Positions 45,064 through 58,104 of a DNA stretch of 64,000 nucleotides are shown one piece after another. Source of the stretch: Malachius bipustulatus (lineage: Eukaryota; Arthropoda; Insecta; Coleoptera; Melyridae); contig OU342638.1 of NCBI GenBank assembly GCA_910589415.1, positions 14,486,014-14,550,013 on the forward strand, in the 5' to 3' direction. Below the pieces are notes generated by a model. That model was not told where the DNA came from. It saw nothing but the letters and a program-made list of their open reading frames with translations, and did not search any database. Every line of letters starts with the position of its first letter. The first letter of the stretch is position 1. The position numbers and the translations under genes are program-made.

Positions 45064-48000
45064 CTGAAAAATCGATCATTATCAGAACAAGACCACCCAA
45101 ACGTTCAACGATTAACACTTACACTTTCATGTGTCTCCTGGCAGCTGGTAGTGTATCGTCGGGCTCCTTTAGGATGTACAATCGGGCGGCGTGGACGCAG
45201 TTGGTGAAATATTCCTTGTAGTTGACACCGTTTCCGTCAATCTTGTACAGCTCCTTCTCGCGTGGGTTCATGAGGTTTCTCGCCAGAAGTGACTCCTCGT
45301 TGTCGAAGTCCCATTGCTTGTTCGTGTAGTACTCAAACACGTCGAAACCTTTCGCTATACGCTTCTGCACTCGGATCAACCTGAAGAAGAACATATATTT
45401 TTAAACGTAAAAATAATCTACTGAAAGTCTGTGCAAAACGATAACAAGGAACATATTGGCAAAAAGGCATGCCATGAATACATCTAAGTAATACAACATT
45501 GAGGCCAGCTCTGTATGTGAATAGTGCGGGTGTAAATCAGACATCAGTCAAGTCCACCATTAAGGCCACGTAGTAAACCTGTTTAACCGGTTTACCGGTT
45601 GCTGCTATCCGTTACGCGAATTGCATTCATTGCACTCTATGAATTGTTTGTTGTAACCGGATTTTCTGCCCCTTATTCTTCAATCTTCTTGGTTTTTATC
45701 TTTCTTAAAAGGTGTTTGACGAGCCCATTCTGTGTTTGATTTTTTGAAATTATCAGAGTACTCAGCTAAGAGTGTCTGAGATGTTTCATCCTCTGAATGA
45801 GTTGATTGCATTGTATTCACTTTATGTTACTTTAGTTGTTTCCAAATCTTCCACTGATTTATACTTGATGCTTGCGCAGTACTTGTTTGAATCACGGGAC
45901 TCGAATCACTAGACTCGTAGCTTAGAGTGCGGGACTTAACCGGTTCACATTTCCTCGCGTGGAATAAAATAACTGCGTAGCAAGTAGCGACTGAAATGAG
46001 TAAGTACCACTCATAGTCGAGTGGAATGAGCTAAGAGGCCAAGGTAAGTCGAAGTGCGTACTTGGCAGACCAGTTTAGTCGTTATCTTGGAATCAAAGAC
46101 GTCGCAACGAAAGATAAAAATGGACGTGATGAACGTGGTACAACAACCAATATTGAATTACGTAAGGTTTGCTCGTTTTAAAGTTTATTTTTTCTCTTAG
46201 TTTCTCCTTGCTCTTCTCGCAAGCGTCCTGCGTCTATGAAAACTAAACATGACAATATGCGCATGTGCCGTCACTATTCGCTACGTGATGTTCAGGACCG
46301 GCTTTCTCCAACTAAATGTGAACAGCACCATTAGTTTAAAATACAAGTGACCTTTACGCAAACACGTTGCGCCGTAGGGAAAAATTTCACGGACTTATTC
46401 AAGCCGAAGTGCACCGCTTGGTAGCTGTGTACCTCAGTTTAGTTGAACGTTGTTAGAACTTGGAATTGAACAAGCGGCCCTAAGTGCTATCGGCAGAGAC
46501 CTGCCCTCGAGATCGTCCTAACCACCCCTACATAGGAGGTATCGATACTAGCATTTTTACAACAGCGTTGTGACTAGCTCAAAATAAAATTGAAGAACCT
46601 CATTTCTCCAGACATCGAAAACATTTATATAAGAGATAGCTTAGTCTGTTACGTATTCATAACGGCACTCAAGACTGTTATTGGTCAATATGACAGACAG
46701 TTACATTGGTTCTACTGCAACAAAAAATTAAGCAAAAATTAGGAACGATTTAATTTATTACTGAATGTAGAAAATATGAAGGTAAGTGGCATCGATGTCT
46801 GCGAGATCAAAAATACATGGACGAAAAGAAGAAGAAAATATTAAATAAAAAAGGGATTAAGATAAAACTCCAAAAGAAGAAACTTTTTTCCCCTTGAGAG
46901 GAAATTCGTATCTATCTTCTTCGGAAGGATTCTTCCTCTGACACGTTTCGTTAAAGATCTTCTTGTCCCTTTTGTGGAAAAAATCTAACAAGGTCACCTG
47001 TGTAGTCGATTTAACAAGAGAGTAACGTCTTCTAATGACGCCACCAACACGGCGAAAATTTTGGGCGTAAGCTACGGAAGAGTATAAGACATAAATCAAA
47101 GAAGCGTCATCGTTCATGCTCTTACATATTTAGCTGGAGCATAAGTATGGAGACAACATCGCGGCGACGTAATATTATGTAGGGGAGCAAGAACTATTTA
47201 TCGCCCTAGATCTGAATTTATCCACGAGATTAAGAATTACCTACATATGAAGCAGCTACAACTCAGTTAAAAATTAGCTAGTCAGAATTTAATAAAAAAC
47301 TGTAAAACAAAATAAAAAAGTACTTACACAGGATCGTATCCAAGTACCAAAAGCAGCGCATCGATGAATAACGCAGGGATAATGTGGAAGAAAAGGAAGC
47401 AAATATTGTGAACTAGACGGGAGCGCTTCATGGACCCTCCCGGGTACCAAACAACTCCATTCAGCGGCATTCTTTCATTGACAATACGACGTCCAATGTC
47501 TATAACTTCCTCGAAGGAAATCTTGTACTCTGATGAACTGCAAACGTTGTAGATTCGGCGTGTTCTGGAAAATATAACATCGCAATATTAATATTAAACC
47601 TCGACAAAAGAAGCAGCAAAACTCACCCGTAAGCGACGTAGTCGTAAACAGAAAGCATAATTGCATTCACGCAGATATCTACAGGGACGTAATCGGCATA
47701 GATGCCGCCTTTGCAATACATTGTCCTGATTACGCCCTTACCAGCTCCAATCAACAGCCCTGTCGGTCCGTTGATATTATCCGTCCATCCTGGCAATGGT
47801 TCTCGCCAGATCGGGATTACTGGGAATGATCACGGTGAATTATTATGAGCAATAACTGTTATGTCTTATAACAATATTTAAGAAAGGTTTTCATGGTTAT
47901 AAACTCGTATAGTACGCTCCAGGAGCACTCTTTCTGAAGACTTGGAAACTATGATCTGATTAGTAACTCAAATCATTTACAGAATGTCTACCTTAAGACT

Positions 48001-51000
48001 ACAATCAGAACGGTTTCTTCTACATGCATGATGCTATGCGGGGTTCGTCAACTGCCGGCGCAACATAGAAATTTCCATGCAAATATTTTTTCCTTCACAT
48101 TTGCTTCTCTGATTATTTTATAGCATAATCGCATTGAAATTTTCGAAAAAGCATCACATTATGAAGTCTATGGCCCTATTTTATTTTTGTTTTAGACATC
48201 ACGGTTGAAAGATAATACCAAGTATACAGGGGTGATTCACGAAAAGGTTTCGACAGAAGTATCTATGAATGTAGTAGATTTTTTGTTGAATATTTTCATA
48301 AAGTTGCCATTTTGATTGTCATTTTAGTTTAGGAATTACATTCTGTAACGCATTTAATGCGTTAAAATTACTTTACAAATATCTTATATTATAAAAAGTC
48401 GGAAAATAATGAAAGTCGAGATGAAAGTCTAGACGACCTATTCACCAAAAATATCGGGTGTAAATTCACAGACCTTTGTTTATGAGAAGGGACAATTTTA
48501 GAGCGCAGGCGATGCCAGCGTGGAAGAATACGTGGAGGTTGTAACGTACATTTTGTATGTACCGGCTAAATGCCAGCGACACGGAGACAACGGCGGGCGC
48601 GCGCAGTAAGTGAGTGATGGTGGTTTTTAGTGCGACGTAAACACGCCCGGCTGGCGGCCTCGAGTTTCGTCGACATCGACTGTCGAGTTCCAACCTGGAA
48701 CGCAGGTGCCTACGTTCTCACCTTTCTTTTCTCTCCTGGAATTCGCTAGAGGAAGGTCGTTTCCGCAAACACAGGGAATTTTTAGCGAAATGGCGTTGTG
48801 AACTTTCACTTAAATTATTATAAACATCGGCCACGTTTTTGGCTTGGTGAGTGTCGTAAAATGATGTTATTAATTGTGTTGGAATTATACAGATCATATT
48901 TTGTTAATACAATATGCTATTTTTAATTACAACCTTTAAATCTGATCGAGTTTCGCTTCGCATGTAAAATTTTGTCAGTCACATTTTTTTGATCTCAACC
49001 TATCTTGAGGACGGGACATAATTTTATGTACCCTTGGCAAGCAGACTCGATCGGACCGTTCATTAATACAAGAGTGTCTCTGATACCTATGAAATTGCAG
49101 CTTTTTCTGGGAGGCAATTCTTTCACCTGCGGATTTTCTCCTATGGATTGATTTTTTTTTCTGGAGGCAACTTCTCCCCCGTAATCAACTTCACCTGGAA
49201 TCGACTCTTTTCCTGGAAGCAAGTTCTCTCAAACACGAAGGCAACCCATTGGTGTTACCTGAGACACCTGAGAAGTTTACCACCAACTAAACTTCCACCC
49301 TCACACCGGAGACCCTGCGAAGCTAAGTGCCTTTGCCTACCCAGTTTAATCGATCAGTTCATTCGGATGTACTACACGCTCTTGCTTTTATTATTTGTTA
49401 ACCGTGCTCAAGAGTCTGTGATAATTAACATCTGCGATTTTTTTAAAATTAATAACTGTGATATATTTTATATTTTTCAATAAAGAGTACCTGTTGTTCT
49501 GCTGACCTGCTTGTTATTGTTGACCCTCTTAGACTAGCGACTCAACCTACGACCCTTGTTTTTCTTGTCTCATGCTCTCAGCGACTATTTTTCCCCTCTA
49601 GGGGTTAAATAGTTCGTTTCAAGGTCGGTGATGACGTGTTACCGTGGCGGCCTGCAGACGCGAACTTGTTCGCAAATAGAGTCCAGAGAAGATGTCGTAA
49701 GCCTTTGCGGATTGGCGGAAGGACCAGTACGCGGGAGCTGAAAAGTGAAATAGGAAACAGGAAGGAAATAGGGAAGTCGCGTGCGGGAAATAAAAAAAAA
49801 AAAACGAGAAAGGCACACCTGTATATCTTACTTTGAACCTAAATCTGAAAATATTTCCCTTGCCTGCGTCTATCGCCTTTTAAAGAAGTTGCGAAGCACT
49901 TTGCGTTTTTCTCCACGAATTAATAAGCTTCACATTTTGTGGTTCCAGCTTGGCTACGTTTCGAAATAAATTATAAACACCATAGTGTTGTTCTTCGACG
50001 CAATTACCTAATTGTCTGGAATATCTGCAGCAAATAACTGACAAACTTGCTCAATTAAACGAAAGTGTTTTCCCGTTCATATCAACGACCGCGTATTCAG
50101 GAGTCGTACGTGATTTTGATGCGGATAGGAATGCTTGACTACCGTCGGTAGTTTAGTTCAGGTCGAATTAAAACCTTGTATGACGATGTAAAAGGAACCT
50201 CAAAATGTTTAGGCGGCTTAGGCAGTTGCGGTTTGTTTTTTGTAGTTGCAATCTCCAGGTGAGCTTACTATCAAATATGAATCCCAGAAAGTTGTGGTGA
50301 TCAGCCACGTTGAGCGCTACGCCGTTAAGGTTGATACGTGGAGCTTAATAAGCTCATATTTAGAGGAAGACACCTTGCAGCTTCTTTTCCTTGCCCACTG
50401 GCCTAATTTACCTACAGCGTTTGGATGATTCGGGATGTGATTTCTGTTTTCTTACCTTGACAGAAAAAGGACTAAGTCGTCCCCGTACTGTGTGTATTTA
50501 GGGTCCAATTAAGGAGCTTAAATCGTTGAGCACGAACCCCTGAGGTACGCCGTTTTTTTGTTGAGTAACTGTAGAACATTTTCCCGTTTGCGAGGCGCTT
50601 GAAGAATCTGCCTTAGAAGATGCCTTAGAAGATTGAATAATATACTTAGGAAGTTATCTATAAATGCAGAGAGACTTAGATAGTTGTTGATTTTTTTGAA
50701 TATTGTTGATAGGAATCTTTTGTCAAATGCACTTTCTATATCGGAAACGACTTCCTGTTTTCCAACTAAGGCGTTTGATATATTAGTCTGAAAGGTGATG
50801 AGATTGTCTGCTCTGCTTTTGTTTGGCCTGAAAGCTCACTGAGGATGTTGTTTCGTTCAAGATACCATAGTAGCCTTTTGTTGATAATCTTCTAAAGCAG
50901 CTTGCAGAGATTGCAGGTTAGTAGGTCTGTTCTGTAAGAATTTGGGAGCGTTGGGGAATTGGGCGCTACCTAGAATTTACGAATTGCCGCATCCGGCAAA

Positions 51001-51581
51001 CCGCGTCGAAAACCGGACCGTGCGAAAGCTCCCTTATAAATTTGGCTCTAAAATATCCCGGGAAGCAAATTTTTGAGAATATAAATATGCATGTTGTGTC
51101 GACAGTTGAAGAACCCTATGTACTCTATTGAATTAGTTCCTCATACATAGATACCTAAATATGTGGAGACGATCCATCATTTTTAAAGTATCATATGATG
51201 CAGTGATAATACTTACCAATAGAAGGTCTTAGAATCACAATAGGGAGGTTATCCATTTCTTCGACTGCCAGAGCCTCACCAAGTGCTTTCGTAAAGGCAT
51301 AACTGTTGGGGATGTCTCCCAATAATCTGAAAGTTTTAGAGAATGTTTTTTTAGCTTTTTTATCTTCACAGTAAAATTTATAGTTGTCATTTTAAATTAG
51401 ACATAAGCTTAGAAATAAATAAGACGAAAACGTACTTATCAGTGATGGAATTGATGATATCGTCACTCATCCATTCTACGGCTTTGATGACGCTGTGTGG
51501 GTCAGCTGGTGGTGGGTACGGCTTCTCGTAGAGGATACGCTCATGAAGGTGGCAGTAAGCAGTAGAGATGTGACAGAAAAC
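44964..51581 (-). CDS. FAR: Fatty acyl-CoA reductase paralogue B (exons 3-8; exons 1-2 not in window)
   Basis: Same enzyme family as FAR-A, with the whole C-terminal two thirds present. Exons: 51436-51581, 51217-51326, 47627-47819, 47328-47564, 45123-45380 and 44964-45063, together 347 codons plus stop, with consistent phases and GT..AG sites. The catalytic YAFTK and intact DNLPIVILRPSI are in exon 4, GPTGLLIGAGKG in exon 5, and the Sterile-type C-terminal domain in exon 7. A hydrophobic tail (TLIVGAFLYFVLTRLIMPIM) just before GYE-stop is the usual FAR membrane anchor. With FAR-A-like exons 1-2 (168 codons) the protein would be about 515 residues, the normal family length. No exon 1 or 2 was found between 51582 and 64000. 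They may be beyond the window, past the gypsy element, or lost. Confidence 0.88.
45123..45380 (-). CDS. FAR: FAR-B exon 7 (Sterile/FAR C-terminal domain)
   Basis: 258 nt with acceptor TTCTTCAG and donor GTAAGT at 45122. It encodes the FAR C-terminal domain: VQKRIAKGFDVFEYYTN, QWDFDNEESLLARNLM and YKEYFTNCVHAARLYILKE. No counterpart for FAR-A is in the window. Confidence 0.9.
45381..47327. other. FAR-B intron 6, no embedded gene recognised
   Basis: 1.95 kb. One 86-codon minus-strand frame (47117-46857) has no family I recognise. There are no clear transposon ends. Confidence 0.45.
47328..47564 (-). CDS. FAR: FAR-B exon 6
   Basis: 237 nt with acceptor TTTTCCAG and donor GTAAGTACTT at 47327. 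It differs from FAR-A at a few codons, for example SMKRSRLVHN against SMKHNRLVHN. It keeps the same hydrophobic run and GYDPV end. Confidence 0.9.
47627..47819 (-). CDS. FAR: FAR-B exon 5
   Basis: 193 nt with acceptor TTCCCAG and donor GTGAGT at 47626. Nearly identical to FAR-A exon 5, including WREPLPGWTDNINGPTG and the GAGKG segment. It lies 3.4 kb from exon 4 because of insertions in the intron. Confidence 0.9.
47820..51216. other. FAR-B intron 4, expanded by insertions
   Basis: The ends (47820-48060 and about 51110-51216) align with FAR-A intron 4. Between them is about 3 kb of sequence specific to this copy. It holds a LINE RT remnant (50170-50960) and a block at 49095-49240 with three imperfect CTGGAGGCAACTTCTC-like units. 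The rest shows no recognisable genes. Confidence 0.5.
50170..50960 (-). pseudogene. LINE reverse transcriptase remnant in FAR-B intron 4
   Basis: Minus-strand frames give INKRLLWYLERNNILSDQQA and GFRPNRSTTDNLITFQTNI, then SDIESAFDKRFLSTIFKKIN, then the catalytic box QYGDDLVLFLSR near 50480. Several stops and frame changes show it is inactive. Confidence 0.65.
51217..51326 (-). CDS. FAR: FAR-B exon 4 (active-site YxxxK)
   Basis: 110 nt with acceptor TTTCAG and donor GTAAGT at 51216. It encodes NSYAFTKALGEALAVEEM followed by the full DNLPIVILRPSI. This is the reference for the 9-bp deletion in FAR-A. Confidence 0.9.
51436..51581 (-). CDS. FAR: FAR-B exon 3
   Basis: 146 nt, the same length as in copy A. 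Acceptor TTCCAG, donor GTACGT at 51435. It encodes VFCHISTAYCHLHERILYEK then PYPPPADP. It begins in phase 0 and so needs upstream coding exons. Confidence 0.9.
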
Positions 51582-52830
51582 CTGGAACAATTTTTGCAAC
51601 TATTAGAAAAATATAAATCGCATAACACGTTTAGCCCCGCGAGGTATTACTTTGATGCCTCACGGTCAGGAAGCACTGGGACCGCGAGGCATCAATGTGA
51701 TACCACAGCATGCTTTTGCATTCACGACCCTGTGGTATTATATGGGTACACACTACAATGTTAAATCAATGGAGACTCTAATATACCGGTCTGGGAGACA
51801 ACTGGGAAGTAAGCGGGTTGGTAATATCGTAAATTCTTATACCTCTATATCCACTATCATAACGAGTCTCCTTATAATTTACAGAAACAAAAAATTCTTG
51901 CGGTCCGGAAAACTCTAAAAAATGTTTGTATGGCGGGGCTTAACGTGATAACAGTGAAATTTATGTTCTTTATGGCAAAAGTCGTCGATGAAGCAACAAA
52001 GAAGTCCTGGTTGCGAAACAACTGGGAGTGAGGACGGAAAATTAGTCAGTGATGAAAGATTTAATATATATCTAGGTGGTTGTAGTGGAGAGGCTAAGGT
52101 ATCTTCTCACCTTCTTGACATTACTTGATGTTGATTAAGAAAATCTTAGATTAAAATCTCGTAGATCTTAGCAATGTTGATATTTTTAAATCAGTGTCGT
52201 GTTATTGAATCAGAATAAACGAGCAGGTACCTAAACATAATAATTATATGTTATTGGTAATAAGCAGGTAATAGAATATCTCAGATAAATGACAGCGTAA
52301 CTAAAATGCATGAATAATTAATAGCATGACTTGCCGTGAAATTGCAGCTTGGTTCCAGTAGTGTAGTTCATTCAAGTGCCTGCCACAACCCGTTTAGTAG
52401 CGTCTTGTTAACAATGATTTCTGTAGTAATTACGGAGGAATGTTGCGGCTAAACAACGCAACATTAAACGTCAGGTACAGAAACCAGAAGTTTCAGAGTT
52501 GAAGCAAACAGAACTTCCTGAATTGTTTCATGTGCTGCGTGTAATTTGAGTGGTAGCCCGAAACTTTTTCTGCGTGGATCGGGGTTGATCTAGATTTTCA
52601 TAATCCGTCTTAATTTGTGGAATTGGTGGATATACATTTCACCCCTCGGGCGAGGTGATGATCTTTCCGGGGTTCTATTAGCAAACCATTCCTTATGATA
52701 AGATTAGGATTGATCTAGATTCTTATAATCCATCTGCTGAGGTGTTGAATTGACTAATAAATTATATTCCTCACACTTGATAATCCTGAGACTATTAATA
52801 AATCTTTTTCGCAGAACCGAGTAAATGGTC
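51582..52830. repeat. Intron-2-like flank of FAR-B, paralogous to 2150-3010
   Basis: Continues the FAR duplication upstream of exon 3 on the minus strand. The stretch 52373-52822 matches 2490-3005 closely. After 52822 the sequence is unrelated to FAR-A, and no exon-2-like coding sequence follows up to 64000. Confidence 0.7.
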
Positions 52831-53850
52831 TGGATTTCCAAACTCCGTTCGAGGTTGTGTTGAATCAATGAATAGATTATTCATCCTGAAGGAGTGCTGA
52901 TCCCCTAGGATTTCATGCTGGGGATCATTCAATCGAACATGCGGGTGTGCTAGACGAAAGAGTATACAACAACTCTAGCCTACCAGGTTATGGAAAAAGA
53001 AGCGTTATCGCTGGTGGGCGCGGAGGGAACCGTCGCGCCAACCTATATGTATGTATACATGGAAATATTTAATAAATGAAAAGACATGAAAAAACAAAAT
53101 GGCGGCCATAGGACAAACAAAAGTTAACTAGCAAGACTCGGGGATCTAGTCGTTGGGCTATACCAAATAGAAAGACCATCACAAACTTGGTTGCAAGTTA
53201 CAATAATCACTTGCGGTAAAACACACATTATTGGTATCCACCATCTAAAGCTGAAGTAAATCCGTGCTAAATTGGTTGTGCTACAAGCGACAAGCGACAG
53301 AGTCATCTGTAGCAAACTTAACTTGAACCAGAACCGAAGTTCCTGAAATGACTAAGACAAATATAAAAGGACTACTTAATCAGCGAAGGGGTGCTGTGTG
53401 TACATATTTTTCTTCAAAAATATTGAGAGGGTAGCGTAGGTGACACCTCAGACTGGCAAGGGTCAGAAGTTCTATCGATAGCTCTTTCCTGGAAAAGAAG
53501 AAGCTGATCGTGACGAAAAAGACGCACAACCAACTGACCGGGAGGCTTGTATAGTGGCAAGTAAGGTTATTTAAAAATTTTATGACCCTCGTTAACAAAA
53601 TTTATGACAGGTTTAACTCAGCAGGTAAGGGTTTTCAGTTATCCAAGGATTTATTAATGGGGGGGTACATCGTTTACCTGTACCTATTTACCGAGTCTTT
53701 ACATTTTGGTTTTACCTTCTATAGAAACATGCCATGGATATTAAGATCATAACCAGAGTTATAAAATTTTCAAATAATGTTACTTGCCATTATACATGAA
53801 CTGGCTCACAACTAAAATAAGGATAATAGTAAAGCAAGGCCCAGAACCAG
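52831..53850. other. No recognised gene
   Basis: Immediately upstream (minus strand) of the FAR-B duplicated block. I searched here by eye for the FAR exon-2 motif (NGAATIRFDE) and exon-1 motif (GGSGFMGK) on the minus strand and saw neither. Confidence 0.4.
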
Positions 53851-54060
53851 CGCAATTCATCCAATATTTCCAAAACAATAATACACAACTGAGCTGACAG
53901 ACAAGTCCTCGGGAAAAAAGGCCAAAAAACTATCTGAACTTAACAGGAAAGACCTAAGAACCTTAATAGGCCTACAATACACTTTGTCTAAGATAAGAAT
54001 GAACAGCATGGGGATCTCGGAAATCGTGGGAGATACAGGGTCGGTTAAATGAGGTAAAAG
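53850..54060 (+). pseudogene. R1-like LINE RNase H tail remnant
   Basis: Plus-strand LSELNRKDLRTLIGL and MNSMGISE, similar to the piece at 40331-40520 and to the ends of R1-type RNase H domains. Confidence 0.35.
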
Positions 54061-54703
54061 TTGGGCAACCAGAAAGACAATGCACTGACAGCAAAAGATT
54101 TTGAAAATATTCTTTATTTTCGAGTTACTTGTTTTGAAAAAATCAATTTTAGTTTTTCTTATTTATTGGCGTTATTATTGAAGATTTAGAAGAAATGAAA
54201 CCACATTTTCGATGAAGATATTGACCAGCTTTATTTTCCCGATCTCAGTTTTTCAATCGGATGGTTCATATTTAAAGGGCCGGATTGAACTTCGATTTTT
54301 TAAATACGGTCCTGGATTATTTTATTTCAAACATTGAAAGATATTTTAAGTCTGAATTTAATGATATGCCACACATAGACCAGTATTCATCAATAAATAT
54401 AACACTTGGGGCTACATTTTGGAATATATGGTTTAAAATTTGTAGCGTTCGTAGGCTTTGAGAATTAGACCAATCAGCTGTCAGAAAATTAAAAATATAA
54501 CCCCAAAGTTATATTTTGAAGTTTGATGAATACGGGCCATACGGTTCAAATGTGTATTTCGGACTATAAATATTTACATCATCAGTTTAATTTCCCCTTA
54601 ATACAGATCTGTGCTCCTGTTAAACTTCTTGGACTTCTCGGATTGTGAGCAATCCGGATGAGCAATGATGTGCCGTTTAATGTACCTCTTCTATTCTTTA
54701 CGC

Positions 54704-54725
54704 AATTCTTTACCGGTAAAGAATT
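54704..54725. repeat. Perfect 22-bp palindrome
   Basis: Centred on ACCGGT, with arms AATTCTTT and AAAGAATT. The surroundings are AT-rich and repeat TTCTTTA words. Confidence 0.6.
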
Positions 54726-55367
54726 AATTCTTTAATTACATGGACCTTTTTAAGGTAAACATTGTAAAGAATGTAAACGTCTTCTTTACATTGCTTAAAT
54801 TCTTTGAATTGTTTACATGTAAAGTGCAGCGTGCCTTGCACGCTACGTTTTCTTTTTCAAAATTTTGATTCTCGATTTAGAATATTTTTATAAAGTTCAG
54901 AAAAGTTATGATTGACTGTACATTTTCGCTGATGTAAGAGGCTGTATTAGGCAAAGATCACGAACGAACACCTGACAGCTATTAAGAAATTCTTGCTTTT
55001 GTTATTTGAGTAAGACGTAGAAAACATGTCTGGTCGATTTTCTGTCCCGGTTCTGGGTTTTCAGAGTTTGAAAAGTATATCATCTTATGCGAATTAATTT
55101 TCCGCGTCTAACGAGACCACTCTCATCTTGCTACTCTAGATTTCCGATTAGTTATCCAGATAAAACCTAAAAGATTATTTCTTTGGGTGTGGGTTAAAAA
55201 AAACAGTAAAAGATAGTTGAGGGGACCCATAAAAAAAAACATAAACAACTTGCGTTTCGTTCCAAGACACGACAAGCCTCGGAGATATGCGGATTCACGA
55301 TTGTGAAATTTAAGTTTGAATAGAGGGAAAACTAGAGAGGTTGGTCGTACTGTCGAGAGTGTGCCGA

Positions 55368-55376
55368 CATATAAGG
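55368..55376 (+). promoter_or_regulatory. TATA box, probable promoter of the gypsy element
   Basis: CATATAAGG in the context GCCGACATATAAGGCGAAAG, 2.7 kb upstream of gag. It shares the ATATAAGGC core with LTR P. Confidence 0.45.
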
Positions 55377-55739
55377 CGAAAGAGCCGACACCGTCGCGTG
55401 CGAGTTTTAAGTGTTGCATACTGTCGATGATGAGATTTGGAGTGGAAAGTGGGTCAACATTTTCGATTAGACGATGGTTGGGGCGCATGAGTGGCGTCAC
55501 CCCAGAAAAACTATAAGTAAGGGTAAGAGGACGCGTTAGATTCATTTTTGGGTCTTAATTCGGGAGATCATGTAGCCTGCCTACAAGTTCGTAAATTAGT
55601 ATTAGTCCCTTGTGTGAGTATATAGATATTATTATGGTGAAGTTGTTTCCGTGAAAGATGCAGTCTTACGTGAGTAATCTTTTGGAATTTAATTTTGGTC
55701 ATTATAACTAATGTTCGCTTTCTTGTCTTTACAGACAAG

Positions 55740-55811
55740 GGACGTAGTCTTGGACGTAGTCTTGGACGTGGGTTTGGACGTAGTTTTGAACGTAGTTTTG
55801 AACTTTAGTTT
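55740..55811 (+). repeat. 12-bp tandem repeat x6 in the gypsy leader
   Basis: GGACGTAGTCTT is repeated twice, then GGACGTGGGTTT, GGACGTAGTTTT, GAACGTAGTTTT and GAACTTTAGTTT. It then fades into further TTTTGA-type words to about 56010. Confidence 0.75.
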
Positions 55812-58104
55812 TGATTTACTTTTGAGCTTCAAGTTCTAGAATGATAGGTCCCGACTTCCAATTTTGATTTTTAACTACTAATTTCCGATTTCCAGTTTTT
55901 GATTTCGATCTTTGAATTTCTAAGTTTTAACTTTTGATTCCTGAATTTTAATTTCGAACTTCTAGTTCTGAGTTTTGAGTTCCAACTTTCAATTTTCTAA
56001 TTTACACGAAAGTTTACATAAAGATTCGATCATGTGGAGGCTTATGTAGGTACCTACCTAGGTAGGTACACTAGCCTGTGTGAAAGGTGATATTTGTAGA
56101 AGCTTGGAAAAATCAAGAAGAGTGGTGGAGTTTAGTTTGGAGGCATGGAAGGTTTCATCAGGCAGAGGTTCTCGCGCTTTGATATTTGGTCGTCCCAAGG
56201 TAGCAGGGGGAGCAGTCCAGCTCATCCGGCACCTGGAGCACCAACCAAGGGGTGCTAACACCAGTGCAAAGGCAGTTCCAGCAACCATGCCGGCCTAGTC
56301 TTTGATCATCGCGCTTAGGTTAGAGGAACCTTAGTTCGTCATTTTTTTTGAGATGGAGTTTTGAAGAACAAGGTATGTCTTTATGAGTGAATAAACTTTT
56401 GCTATTTTCCGATAATCAAGAAAATTAAATAAATTCAAGTACAGTGTTTAATTGATTTCATCACCTATGACTTTCTAAGTGAATTTGATTTTTGATAATA
56501 TGTTATGAACTTTTATTGTGGTCAACAAGTGACTAATGTAATGGTTATGTGTAAAAATAATTTATTAAATTTATCGTATGTGTTTAGGATTTCGAGTTGG
56601 AGATGATCATTTTCTAAATTAAATTTTGAATTTCAGATTTTGTAGGTAGATACCTGTTTTTATATTGAAACCTTTGCTTAAGATAAATTTAAATTTTTGA
56701 GAAATAATCTCTGATCTAACTCCAAGTTCTATTCAGAATCATACCTATGTGTTATAGTTTAGAAATTGTTTAATAGAATTTGAGCTTTGGAAATTTTTAT
56801 CTGAACTATTGAAATGATATAGGTACCTATCTTGAATTTTAATCATGTAAGTTTGATATCATTGGTAATAAGGTAATATTTATGTTTGAATATTTGAGTC
56901 AGGATTACTGATTTTAATTATTAAATTGATTGTTGATATGTAAGATCTATTGGTGATTGCCAGTCTATTGTACTGATGATGAAATTGATTTTAATAAATC
57001 TTTGTATTAAAATTCAACAATTTTAGAGTTTTGAGTATCAACCCTCCTCATGTTCTTTTAAATAATTTATTCAATCAGTAGAGTAACATCAAGAATAAGG
57101 CGATATATCCTGGTATATTTTGGTGAGGTTTATTAATTTTTGGTTATTGTTTTTAAAATTGTTAGGAGTTACTACGGGTCCAGTCTGGTTCGGTGAATGC
57201 TGGATTTTCCAGAGGAAGGCCACATTTATCTGTCCCGGGCTGGATAATCACAACGAACCTTTTGGTGAAGTTTGGTTTTGGTTTGATACTTTGGAAATTT
57301 TAGACGATCACTTTTCAAAATTTAAAGTTTATTTTTCTTCCGACATTTAGAATATTTGGGTGGGGCATTCGAAATTTGATATGTCCTACTCGACAGGCCA
57401 ATGTGGCTAATGTTACAAATTTGCCTAGTCACATTGAGATCTGTCAATAGCCACCTCCTTTTCGGGGTTAAGGTAAGTGAATTATTTTTTTATTATTCAA
57501 CTTTTTGAGTGGGAGTAAGCGAGGGGGAGGAAGGCTCCAAGCGGTGCGTGACCAGGATAAATCAATCTCCTTATTCTTTTTTCGAAAACTTTCTCAAACT
57601 TTGAGAAGAATTAATGAACATGAGGTGTTGGTGTTTTCATAATTTTTGAAAAAAAAAAAAGGGACTTTTTCAAAATTTAGACAAGTAAAGACAAATACCT
57701 TTCTTAGTTGCGTAAAGTTTACAGATGGACTAAAACCAAAAGGTAAGGTTTGAAATTTTCAACGAAGGACTTCGAGGGAATTCAGACCTGTGGTATTTGA
57801 GTTCGTGTTGTTTTCTTTTTGACGTTTCAGCTTTTTAGGTTCCAGCCCAGTCGGTGTGGTAAACCTGAAGATGTGGTTTTCGAGTTCGATAATTTTTTAA
57901 TTTTTCAGCTTAGGTGGAGTTACAGATAGAATCAGCAACAATCTGATTTTTGAAATTTTGGTTTTGGATAATTCTGTTAGGTCAGGTCAAGTCAACTAAG
58001 AAAAGGAACGACAGTTTTCGTTTTCTTTGTTTCAGGTAAAGTTGGTTGAAAAGTCTTGTTTGAGAGTTTTGAGGCAACAATTTTTTTTGAGATAAATAGT
58101 GAAA

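Larger units (their letters stand above)
55000..58104 (+). mobile_element. 5' LTR/leader region of the Ty3/gypsy element (limits uncertain)
   Basis: A TATA box (CATATAAGGCGAAAGAGC, 55368) resembles that of LTR P. It is followed by a 12-bp array (55740-55811), AATAAA-type signals (about 56388 and 56990) and a long AT-rich leader to the gag ATG. I could not find the LTR start, the LTR end or a convincing primer binding site. The 5' LTR is placed here by inference from the TATA box and position only. Confidence 0.4.

Noticed and set aside
55123..55545. 140-codon minus-strand open frame upstream of gag
   Set aside because: It lies over the probable LTR promoter of the gypsy element, has no family I recognise, and is likely chance opening in the antisense of the LTR.
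56047..56072. TAGGTA-rich run as telomeric repeat
   Set aside because: Only a few palindromic TAGGTAC/CTACCTA words occur; there is no (TTAGG)n tract.
57360..57400. TGGGGCATTCGAAA as the primer binding site of the gypsy element
   Set aside because: It does not match a tRNA 3' end I can support, and no LTR end could be fixed nearby.
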